A stretch of 64,000 nt of DNA from Methylovulum sp. (lineage in GTDB: Bacteria > Pseudomonadota > Gammaproteobacteria > Methylococcales > Methylomonadaceae), in contig NZ_JAQTZU010000004.1 of NCBI RefSeq assembly GCF_028687615.1, positions 68,293-132,292 on the forward strand, written 5' to 3'. The position numbers and the translations under genes are program-made. Shown here piece after piece: positions 57,223-64,000 of this stretch (position 1 is the stretch's first letter; every line of letters begins with the position of its first letter). The notes below the pieces were generated by a model, which saw only the letters and a program-made list of their open reading frames with translations, ran no database searches and had not been told where the DNA came from.

Positions 57223-57230
57223 TGATTTAA

Positions 57231-57252
57231 TTAAAGCAAATTGTATGCCTAA
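57231..57252 (-). promoter_or_regulatory. Sigma-54 promoter of the nir/nas operon
   Basis: Minus strand TTAGGCATACAATTTGCTTT has GG and GC separated by exactly ten bases, with TTTGC at -12 as in the TGGCAC-N5-TTGC consensus. The predicted start lies about 12 bases further, right at leader hairpin 1. A possible upstream half-site TGGTGC for NtrC is at 57358-57363. Found by eye. Confidence 0.62.
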
Positions 57253-57422
57253 ATTTATTGGACATTGGGGAAGCCAGTGTTAATGGCTTCTGACGGCTTG
57301 CATAACCTTATTCAATCTGCAAAAAAGACAGAATACCCGATTATTTTGTGCTGTTTTGGTGCGTAAAAAATCTATTTGAGTGCAAATGACAAGTATTGGT
57401 TTGGTTTGGTTTTGTTTTCGGT

Positions 57423-59900
57423 TTATCCCTTACGCAAAACCGTCAATGGAGCCTTGTCCAAGACTCCGCGCAAACCCCGGCATCCTGCCAAACCCACGCA
57501 CACTGCGCCCAACAGCGGAATCACCAGCCAAACCCTGTAATTCGGCTGGTAGCCCATGCCCATGACCCGCGTGTATAGCGCGTACAAAACCGCTTCTGAC
57601 ATCAGCACGGCAACCACGCCGGCAATAAACCCTAAGCCTGCAAATTCAACGACTTGGTTATTGCGCAAGAGTTTACGATTTGCCCCCAAGGTACGCATCA
57701 ACGCGCCTTCATAGATGCGCTGGTCCAGCGTCGCGTACACGGCGGCGAACAGCACGGTGAATCCTGCCAGCAAGGCAAAATACAGCAAATAATTAATCGC
57801 TTGCGTCAATTGCGTAATGATGGTTTTGATTTGCTGCAACACGGCATCGACTTCCATGACCGTCGTGTTCGGATATTTTTTCACTAGCGCGTTGAGCTTG
57901 TTTTTGTCGGCGCGGGGCAGGTAAAAGCTGGTCAAATAGGTGCTGGGGAATTTATCCAACGTGCCTTTGGAAAAAATCATGTAGAAATTCGGCTTCATCG
58001 TATCCCAGCGCAAGCTCCGCAGACTACTTACAGTGGCGGTGAATTGCCCGCTGCCGACGGTGAAGGCCAGCACATCGCCGACCTTGATTTTCAAGCTATC
58101 GGCGAGTTTTTGTTCCACCGACACCAATCCCTTCGTCTCTGGCCGCCACGCTCCGGCGGTGATGTTGTTTTCGTCCGGCAAAGTGTCCGTCCACGTCAGG
58201 CTCAATTCGCGGTGCGTGGCGGCATCGCCTTGGCTGTCTTTGCTGACGCGTTTTTGCACCGGGATGTTGTTGATTGCCACCAAGCGTCCGCGCACCACCG
58301 GATAAAACTGGCTGCCGCTGATGTGTTGTCGCGTCAATTCCTCAGCGAATTCGGCTTGTTGTTGCGGGAAAATGTTTAGGGCAAAATGATTGGGCGCGTT
58401 GTCCGGCAATTGTTGTTGCCAGTTGTCCAGCAAATCATTGCGCACCGTGAAACTTAAGATCATCGCCACCAAGGTCAAGCTAAACGCCAGGATTTGGCTG
58501 ACGCCGGCCTGACGGTTGCGCGCCAAATTTTGTAGGCCAAACCGCCAGTGCAAACCGGTCACGCGCAAGCGTTTGAGTCCACCCAACAATGCAAACACCA
58601 GCAAACCCAAAATCAGCACCGCCGCTGCTCCTACGCCCAGCAAAGTGGCGGTCATCGGCAAATCATCGGTGTATTGCCAGATCAGCCAGGCGATTAGGCC
58701 CAAGGCCAGGCCATAGACCAGCCACGCGCTGGCGGGCATCGGTTCCAGGTCGCGGCGCAACACGCGCAAGGGCGAGACTTTTTTCAAGCGCAACAAAGGC
58801 GGCAAGGCAAAACCTAGCAACACCGCCAAACCGATGGCAAAACCAAACGCCAGGGCAGGCCAGCCTGGCGCGGCGAGCTGTTTCGGCAACAAATCCTTTA
58901 ATAACGCGAACAAACCGTGTTGCGCAACCCAGCCCAACAAACAACCCACGCCACTCGCGCCCACACCCAGCACGACAAACTGGCTGGCGTACAGCCACAA
59001 AATCTCCTGTTGTTTACAGCCCAAACAGCGCAACAAGGCGGTGTTGTCGAAATGGCGTTCGGTGTAACGGCGGGTCGCCATCGCAATCGCCACGCCGGAA
59101 ATGATGATGACTAAGGTGCTGGATAAACCCAAATACCGTTCGGCGCGGTCCAGTGCCGAACCCAGTTCGGGGCGGTCTTCGTGGATGTCCAGCAGCCGTT
59201 GCGACGGGTTCAATTGCGGTTTCACCCAGGCTTTAAACGCCTGTAAATCCGCAGTTGCGCCGATGAATTGGAAAAAATAATGCACATGGCTACCCGGTTG
59301 GATGCTGTGCGTGGCGGTTAAATCGGCGTCGTTCATCATCACGCGCGGCGAGAAGCTGTAAAAATCGCCTTGTTTGTCCGGTTCGTAAGTGATGATGCGG
59401 CTGATTTTTAGGGGTGACTCGCCCACGGTCAGCCTATCGCCCAACTGCAATTTCAAGGCAGGTAAGACGCGCTTTTCCACCCAGACTTCGCCTGCTGGCG
59501 GGCCTTGCGGCGTGGCGGTTTCTTGTGCGTAATCGGCGGCGGTGGTTTTCAGTTGCCCGCGCAAGGGATAATTGCCGGTCACGGCTTTGATGCTGGCTAG
59601 CAGCATTTCGTCGTGTTCGATCAGGACACTGGAAAACTCGACGGTCTGCGCCCGCGTCAAATGCAGTTGTTTCGATTTTTCTGTCCAGCTTTCCGGCATC
59701 GTGCCGGAACTGGTCACCACCAAATCCGCCGCCAGAAATTCGGCGGTTTGGTTTGCCATCGTGCGTTGCAAACGGTCAGAAAACAGCGCAATCGCCGTGG
59801 AGCTGGTCACGGCGATGATCAACGCCAGCAATAAAATTGTCAGCTCACCGGAACGGCTATCGCGCCAGAGCATACGCAAGGCAAGAGCGATGCGGTTCAT
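57423..59900 (-). CDS. ybbP: FtsX-like ABC transporter permease (YbbP)
   Basis: An 825-residue permease with the MacB/LolC-type layout duplicated: helix 1 near residue 20-40 (ILLLALIIAVTSSTAIALF), a periplasmic domain, a set of three FtsX helices (about 245-400), further helices, a second periplasmic domain, and a final FtsX set (about 700-815). Start ATG at 59900 follows GGAG; a longer frame to 59939 overlaps the ATPase gene. With YbbA it forms the ABC unit found next to tesA in gammaproteobacteria. The substrate is unknown; lipid-related export is often suggested. Confidence 0.9.
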   Translation of the reverse strand: MNRIALALRMLWRDSRSGELTILLLALIIAVTSSTAIALFSDRLQRTMANQTAEFLAADLVVTSSGTMPESWTEKSKQLHLTRAQTVEFSSVLIEHDEMLLASIKAVTGNYPLRGQLKTTAADYAQETATPQGPPAGEVWVEKRVLPALKLQLGDRLTVGESPLKISRIITYEPDKQGDFYSFSPRVMMNDADLTATHSIQPGSHVHYFFQFIGATADLQAFKAWVKPQLNPSQRLLDIHEDRPELGSALDRAERYLGLSSTLVIIISGVAIAMATRRYTERHFDNTALLRCLGCKQQEILWLYASQFVVLGVGASGVGCLLGWVAQHGLFALLKDLLPKQLAAPGWPALAFGFAIGLAVLLGFALPPLLRLKKVSPLRVLRRDLEPMPASAWLVYGLALGLIAWLIWQYTDDLPMTATLLGVGAAAVLILGLLVFALLGGLKRLRVTGLHWRFGLQNLARNRQAGVSQILAFSLTLVAMILSFTVRNDLLDNWQQQLPDNAPNHFALNIFPQQQAEFAEELTRQHISGSQFYPVVRGRLVAINNIPVQKRVSKDSQGDAATHRELSLTWTDTLPDENNITAGAWRPETKGLVSVEQKLADSLKIKVGDVLAFTVGSGQFTATVSSLRSLRWDTMKPNFYMIFSKGTLDKFPSTYLTSFYLPRADKNKLNALVKKYPNTTVMEVDAVLQQIKTIITQLTQAINYLLYFALLAGFTVLFAAVYATLDQRIYEGALMRTLGANRKLLRNNQVVEFAGLGFIAGVVAVLMSEAVLYALYTRVMGMGYQPNYRVWLVIPLLGAVCVGLAGCRGLRGVLDKAPLTVLRKG

Positions 59901-60583
59901 ACCAGTTCTCCGGCTGACAAACGGATGGTGCGCTGGCAACGGGCGGCAAGGGCGAGGTCGTGCGTCACTAAAATCAACGTCGTATGGTTTTCTTGGTTTA
60001 ATTCAAACAGCAAATCAATGATGGTCGCGCCGGTTTTGCTATCGAGATTGCCCGTGGGTTCGTCGGCAAACAGCACCGCCGGACGGCTGGCAAACGCCCG
60101 CGCCAAGGCCACGCGCTGTTGTTCACCGCCGGACAGTTGCTTGGGCGTGTGCGTCAAACGCTGCGCCAGGCCAACCCGTTCCAGCAAGTGGGTCGCCAAG
60201 GCCTTCGCTTGCGGGTTGCCGTTCAACTCCAGCGGCAGCATGACGTTTTCCAGCGCGGTCAAGCCCTGCAACAATTGGAAAGATTGGAAGACAAAGCCCA
60301 CCGATTGGCTACGCACCGTAGCGCGTCCGTCTTCATCCATCGCCGTCAACTCTTGTCCGTTGAACAAAATCGTGCCGGTGCTGGGCGTGTCCAAACCCGC
60401 CAACAGGCTGATTAAAGTCGATTTTCCTGAACCGGATTCGCCGACGATGGCAATGGTTTCGCCCGATTTGATTATCAGGTTTATTGCTGACAAGATATGC
60501 AGGGTTTTATCGCCCGCAGTGACGGCTTTAGCTAAGCCTTTCGCGACGATAATGTTGTTTAACAAGTCTGATTGAAGGTGCAT
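59897..60583 (-). CDS. ybbA: ABC transporter ATP-binding protein (YbbA)
   Basis: A 228-residue ATPase of the MacB/LolD group. Walker A GESGSGKST near residue 47, signature LSGGEQQRVALARAF near 149, Walker B LFADEPTGNLD near 171 and the switch His in LVTHD. Start at MHLQSDLLNN (60583). It overlaps ybbP by 4 bases and its ATG is one base from the divergent tesA ATG. Confidence 0.93.
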   Translation of the reverse strand: MHLQSDLLNNIIVAKGLAKAVTAGDKTLHILSAINLIIKSGETIAIVGESGSGKSTLISLLAGLDTPSTGTILFNGQELTAMDEDGRATVRSQSVGFVFQSFQLLQGLTALENVMLPLELNGNPQAKALATHLLERVGLAQRLTHTPKQLSGGEQQRVALARAFASRPAVLFADEPTGNLDSKTGATIIDLLFELNQENHTTLILVTHDLALAARCQRTIRLSAGELV

Positions 60584-60584
60584 A

Positions 60585-61190
60585 ATGTTCCGATTTTTAG
60601 GGATTGTGTTGATGGTGGCGATGCCGATGTCCGCGATGGCAAAGTCGATTCTGGTCTTGGGCGACAGCATCAGCGCCGCCTACGGCATCCAAGTTGACCA
60701 GGGCTGGGTGGCTTTGTTACAGGATAAACTGAAAATGTCAAAAAACCACAGCGATGCCATCATCCACAACGAAAGCATCAGCGGCGACACCAGCGGCGGC
60801 GGTTTGGCACGGATAGACCGCGCCCTGGCCTTGCATAAACCCAGCATCGTGTTGCTGGAACTGGGTGCGAACGACGGTTTGCGCGGACTCTCGCCCGTGA
60901 CGATGAAAAGCAACTTGATAGAAATCACCCGCCGCGTCCAAAAAACAGGTGCGAAAGTCCTATTGTTAGGCATGAAAATCCCGCCAAATTATGGCAAACG
61001 TTATATCGACTTGTTTTATAACGTTTATCCGCAATTGGCGGAAGAGCTGAAAATCCCCTTTGTCCCGTTCATCCTCGAAGAAGTCGCGCTAGACCCTGCC
61101 CTGATGCAAGCCGACGGCTTGCATCCCAACGCCAAGGCACAACCGCTTATCGCTGACAAAATAGCCCCCTATCTTTTCCCTTTACTGTAA
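60585..61190 (+). CDS. tesA: Thioesterase I / arylesterase / lysophospholipase
   Basis: A 201-residue periplasmic SGNH hydrolase. Signal peptide about residues 1-19 (cleavage near AMA-KS). The SGNH blocks are visible: ILVLGDSISAAYG (Ser), SGDTSGGGL (Gly), LELGANDGLRG (Asn) and the C-terminal DGLHP (Asp, His). GAAGG lies upstream of the ATG, within the divergent ybbA start region. The tesA/ybbA/ybbP grouping is conserved. Confidence 0.94.
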   Translation: MFRFLGIVLMVAMPMSAMAKSILVLGDSISAAYGIQVDQGWVALLQDKLKMSKNHSDAIIHNESISGDTSGGGLARIDRALALHKPSIVLLELGANDGLRGLSPVTMKSNLIEITRRVQKTGAKVLLLGMKIPPNYGKRYIDLFYNVYPQLAEELKIPFVPFILEEVALDPALMQADGLHPNAKAQPLIADKIAPYLFPLL

Positions 61191-61205
61191 ACATGAGCAA
61201 TAACC

Positions 61206-61634
61206 ATGAATAACCTGACCCTGCTAAACGCTAACCAAATCATCAACCACGTCATAGAAGTCGCCCGCGAACTCAATCTCGCGCCCTTGACCGTCGTCGT
61301 CCTGGACGCCTCTGGACACCTCAAAGCCATGCAGCGCGAAGACGGCGCCAGCATGATCCGCCAACAAATCGCCACCGCCAAAGCCTGGGGGGCGGTCAAT
61401 ATGGGCGTGTCTTCACGCAACCTGGCGGTGGTCGCCGAACAACGCCCCGACTTCATGAACGCGCTCATCACCATCGCCGACGGCAAAATCATGCCGGTTC
61501 CTGGCGGTGTGTTGATCCGCGATGCCGACAATAATTTACTGGGCGCGGTGGGGATTAGCGGTGATAAATCGGATCAGGACGAACGGTGCGCGATTGCGGG
61601 GATTGAGGCGGTGGGGTTTTTTGCGAGTATTTGA
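61206..61634 (+). CDS. GlcG/HbpS family protein (DUF336)
   Basis: A 142-residue protein of the GlcG/HbpS family. LAPLTVVVLDASGHLKAMQREDGAS near residue 27 and the Gly-rich MPVPGGVLIRDADNNLLGAVGISG near 98 are the family signatures. Members bind heme or act as chaperone-like factors in various pathways; the exact role is unknown. It follows tesA by 15 bases and may be cotranscribed. No signal peptide. Confidence 0.88.
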   Translation: MNNLTLLNANQIINHVIEVARELNLAPLTVVVLDASGHLKAMQREDGASMIRQQIATAKAWGAVNMGVSSRNLAVVAEQRPDFMNALITIADGKIMPVPGGVLIRDADNNLLGAVGISGDKSDQDERCAIAGIEAVGFFASI

Positions 61635-61673
61635 TTAGGATGGATAGTTAGGATGATTCGTTAGGATGCACTG
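61635..61673 (+). repeat. Three 13-bp tandem repeats
   Basis: TTAGGATGGATAG, TTAGGATGATTCG and TTAGGATGCACTG follow one another directly after the glcG stop. The last copy continues as TGCACTGACGACAGGA, close to TGTGCCGACGACAGGA inside the 46173 element. Confidence 0.7.
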
Positions 61674-62213
61674 ACGACAGGAATTGTCTGGTGGCCGCTG
61701 ACCGGAAAATGGCGGCAGGCGTTGACGGTCAAGGCCAAGGCCAGCGCGGGACGGCTGAATTTTGACCTGCATAAAACGGCGGGGTTTTACACCACGGTGG
61801 TGCTGGTTCCGGTGTTGTTTTCTGGCGTGTACATGAACATACCGGAGCGTGTTGTTCCCGTGTTGGAATTGTTCTCGCCCGTCACTTACCGCTATTGGTT
61901 CAAATCGGCGCCGCCAGCCGATAACCAGCGCATCACGATGTCCGAAGCCGTGGCGATAACCGGACAACGCTATCCCACAGGCCGCCCGGATTGGATTTAT
62001 GGCGCAACCCAGCCGACCAGCACTTACACGGTCTGTAACGATGGAGTGGCTGAGCAGGGCAGTTTGCTGCATCGCCGCTGCGTGGTGATTGACCAATACA
62101 GCGGCAAAATTTTGGATGTGGACGACCCCGCCATCGGCACGGCGGGCGAAGCGTTCACGCATTGGCAATGGCCTTTGCATTCGGGGCAGGCGTTCGGTTG
62201 GACGGAGTCGTAG
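61674..62213 (+). pseudogene. PepSY membrane protein remnant, truncated at both ends
   Basis: The frame begins mid-helix (TGIVWWPLTGKWRQAL), continues LNFDLHKTAGFYTTVVLVPV and the PepSY-like periplasmic part (ERVVPVLELFSPVTYRYWFK), and stops at HWQWPLHSGQAFGWTES. The start, first helix and C-terminal helices seen in the paralogue at 42214 are missing, about 180 of 430-500 residues remain. No start codon with a ribosome site. It abuts the 13-bp tandem repeats, which may mark the break. Confidence 0.78.
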
Positions 62214-62370
62214 TGTCCGAAAAATGATATTGACTAACTTGTTTCATGCTCATTTCTAAGTGTACTTCAAACGATCAAGTTTTCGGTTTTTATTGAGAGG
62301 AGCGTGCACCTCCACTTGACCACGATGCCCATCAGTCTTTGAAATGAGTTGAGCCACTTTTTCAAAACCC

Positions 62371-63153
62371 TCAAACCGTCAAATACTGCTTCACCATGCC
62401 TTCGCTCAATTCCCCCATCGCGCCTGTGGCGACGCTGCGCCCCCTGTCCATAATGCAAAAGCGGTCTGCGACTTTTTTGGCGAACGGCAGTTTTTGCTCG
62501 ACCAGCAACACGGTCACGCCCAGTTCTTGGTTGATTTTGTTGATGGCCTCATGCACTTCGCCTAAGGCGTTGGGATTCGGTTTGGGCATCGGTAATGGCG
62601 TGCCGCGTGAACGGTTGAGGCGGATGATGACATCGCCGATTTCGCTGACGATGTTCGGCTGGATGCCTTCGGTGGGTTCGTCGAGGATCAGCAGGCGCGG
62701 GTTTAAGACCAAAGCGCGGCCTATCGCCAATTGCTGTTGCTGGCCGCCGGACAAATCACCGCCGCGCCGACGTAGCATTTGTTTCAGCACGGGGAAGATG
62801 TCGTAAATAGAGTCTGGGACTTTTTTGATGCCTATTTTGCTGGCGGCGCGTAAACCGGTTTTGAGGTTTTCTTCCACGGTCAACAGCGGAAAAATCTCCC
62901 GCCCTTGCGGCACATAGCCAATGCCCAAAGCGGCACGTTGTTCGGCTTTGCCATCGGCTAGCGGTGCGCCGTCCATCGTGATGCTGCCATCCCTGACCGG
63001 AATCAGGCCCATAATGGCTTTCAGTAAAGTCGTTTTACCCACGCCATTACGGCCCATTAGGCACACACAAGCACCTTTGGGCACGTCCAAATCCAAATCC
63101 CAGAGCGTGTGGCTTTCGCCGTAGTATTGTTGCAGTTGGTTGATTTTTAACAT
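62371..63153 (-). CDS. urtE: Urea ABC transporter ATP-binding protein UrtE
   Basis: A 260-residue ATPase of the branched-chain amino acid/urea uptake group. MLKINQLQQYYGESHTLWDL is the typical UrtE start (LivF-like). Walker A MGRNGVGKTTL near 33-43, LSGGQQQQLAIGRAL near 134-148, Walker B LLILDEPTEGIQP near 154-166. Residues about 181-203 (RSRGTPLPMPKPNP onward) are an extra segment between Walker B and the switch region that I do not know from other UrtE. UrtD lies upstream, which supports urea over amino acids. Confidence 0.85.
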   Translation of the reverse strand: MLKINQLQQYYGESHTLWDLDLDVPKGACVCLMGRNGVGKTTLLKAIMGLIPVRDGSITMDGAPLADGKAEQRAALGIGYVPQGREIFPLLTVEENLKTGLRAASKIGIKKVPDSIYDIFPVLKQMLRRRGGDLSGGQQQQLAIGRALVLNPRLLILDEPTEGIQPNIVSEIGDVIIRLNRSRGTPLPMPKPNPNALGEVHEAINKINQELGVTVLLVEQKLPFAKKVADRFCIMDRGRSVATGAMGELSEGMVKQYLTV

Positions 63154-63247
63154 CTTTATTATCCAGATTTTATCCTTCCCACACCCTAGTGTTAGAAGAA
63201 TACCCAATGGGAGTTCTTAGTACGTGAAAGCTTTCAACTTTATTGCA

Positions 63248-63568
63248 TTATTTTTTTGATACACGAACGTTCTTACCGTCTTCGATAAACCAACCTTCTT
63301 GTTTATTCGATCCCATCACAAGCCAAGCTCGAAAGTCCTTGCCATATCCCATGCGGAGTACCTTTACAGTCTCTCCTGGGAGAATCTGACCCATTGCAAC
63401 ATTGATTTCTGGATAATTCTGAGGAGGGTCCTTCAAAAGCGTAATCAATGCCAATGCTTCCAGTTTATAAGTTTTGTCTGATACAACGTCATGCCACCAA
63501 AGCCAAAATAGAAAACCCAGCACTATCAATACAGGAAGAGCTACTCGGATAAATCTATATATTTTCAT
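63248..63568 (-). CDS. Unknown membrane-anchored small protein
   Basis: A 106-residue protein with one N-terminal membrane helix (about residues 8-27, VALPVLIVLGFLFWLWW) and a soluble part that may be a small beta-barrel (VAMGQILPGETVKVLRMGYG, AWLVMGSNKQEGWFIEDG), reminiscent of SH3-like folds. No family recognised. It sits between urtD and urtE on the same strand, an unusual place because those two genes are normally adjacent. The ribosome site is weak. Confidence 0.55.
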   Translation of the reverse strand: MKIYRFIRVALPVLIVLGFLFWLWWHDVVSDKTYKLEALALITLLKDPPQNYPEINVAMGQILPGETVKVLRMGYGKDFRAWLVMGSNKQEGWFIEDGKNVRVSKK

Positions 63569-63648
63569 CGTGTCTATATAGGATTGTCTTGGAATCTTAT
63601 TAGAACAACCATGATAAGACTAACGAGTCCGTCCTGCCACAAAACATA

Positions 63649-64000
63649 TCACCCTCCAAGATATACTTGTATTACACGCGGGTCATTCTGCACTTCATCC
63701 ATCGTACCTTCGGTCAACACCGAACCTTCGTGCAAGACCGTGACTTTACGCGCGATGGAGCGGACGAATTCCATATCATGCTCGACTACGACTAACGAGC
63801 GTTCGCCTTGCAATGACAACAGCAATTCGGCGGTGCGTTCGATTTCCTGATGGGTCATTCCCGCAATCGGTTCGTCAACCAGCATCACTTTTGGCTCTTG
63901 CATCAATAACATGCCGATTTCCAGCCATTGTTTCTGCCCGTGCGACAGGATGCCCGCACGCGAATGCGCCAAAGCCGTTAAGCCCACGGTGTCCATCACG
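63649..64000 (-). CDS. urtD: Urea ABC transporter ATP-binding protein UrtD, C-terminal part
   Basis: The last 117 residues or so of an ATPase; the gene continues beyond the window edge. Visible: signature LSHGQKQWLEIGMLL, Walker B VMLVDEPIAGMT, the switch His in LVVVEHDMEFVRSIARKVTVLHEG. SHGQKQWLEIGM and PIAGMT are characteristic of UrtD rather than LivG. It precedes urtE, with a small unknown gene between. Confidence 0.88.
   Translation of the reverse strand, partial: VMDTVGLTALAHSRAGILSHGQKQWLEIGMLLMQEPKVMLVDEPIAGMTHQEIERTAELLLSLQGERSLVVVEHDMEFVRSIARKVTVLHEGSVLTEGTMDEVQNDPRVIQVYLGG

Noticed and set aside
62371..64000. Branched-chain amino acid transporter (livG/livF)
   Set aside because: The UrtD-type motifs SHGQKQWLEIGM and PIAGMT favour the urea system; LivG has different residues there.

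Overview
The window looks like chromosomal DNA of a free-living gammaproteobacterium. The gene orders recR-ybaB-dnaX-SRP RNA, pilMNOPQ-aroK-aroB-hemE, nqrABCDEF with nqrM, and tesA/ybbA/ybbP are all gammaproteobacterial. The copper proteins, moderate GC and heavy load of short palindromic repeats fit a methanotroph-type member (Methylococcales). That last step is inference, because no methane- or methanol-oxidation gene lies in the window.

Layout. 1-8.4 kb: sbcB, nqrM, a DUF2845 protein and the complete Na+-pumping NADH:quinone reductase operon, all on the minus strand. 8.4-11.5 kb: hinT, recR, ybaB/ebfC, dnaX and the small SRP RNA (minus). 11.7-14.2 kb: a membrane-anchored multicopper oxidase and a membrane-anchored cupredoxin (plus). 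14.3-18.1 kb: rpmE (minus), then xthA, nadK and recN (plus). 18.2-20.9 kb: an agmatine deiminase-like gene, glnK and a decayed amtB, the last two bracketed by short repeats. 20.9-33.5 kb: a giant DUF748 protein, the type IV pilus assembly operon pilMNOPQ, aroK, aroB, a DamX-like ATPase and hemE. 33.5-46.5 kb is a looser accessory stretch: a glycosyltransferase remnant, a VF530-family gene, a MgtC/DUF4010 membrane protein, a phosphatase pseudogene carrying a small transposable element with target duplication, a PhoX-type phosphatase, queG, a Uma2 nuclease-fold gene, a PepSY protein, a nucleotidyltransferase-fold gene, a C-type-lectin-like protein with a G11 tract in its signal region, and two nested palindromic elements. 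46.6-48.3 kb: proS. 48.5-57.3 kb: an assimilatory nitrite/nitrate reduction operon (nirB-nirD-nasB-like-nasA, minus) with two toxin-antitoxin pairs inside it. 57.4-61.6 kb: ybbP/ybbA and divergent tesA, then glcG. 61.6-64 kb: a PepSY remnant and urea-transporter ATPase genes urtE and urtD (urtD cut by the window edge) with a small unknown gene between them.

How the genes connect. Nitrogen assimilation recurs: a PII protein, a broken ammonium channel, nitrate/nitrite reductases and urea import. The nir/nas operon is preceded by a sigma-54 -24/-12 element and a leader with hexaloop hairpins plus an intrinsic terminator. This resembles the NtrC plus NasR (ANTAR) control of nas operons in enterobacteria and is the most interesting regulatory structure seen. 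The nasA coding frame has also absorbed two repeats: a four-copy 51-bp minisatellite and one copy of a 33-bp palindrome that occurs at four sites in the window. No CRISPR array, tRNA, rRNA, full insertion sequence or prophage was recognised.
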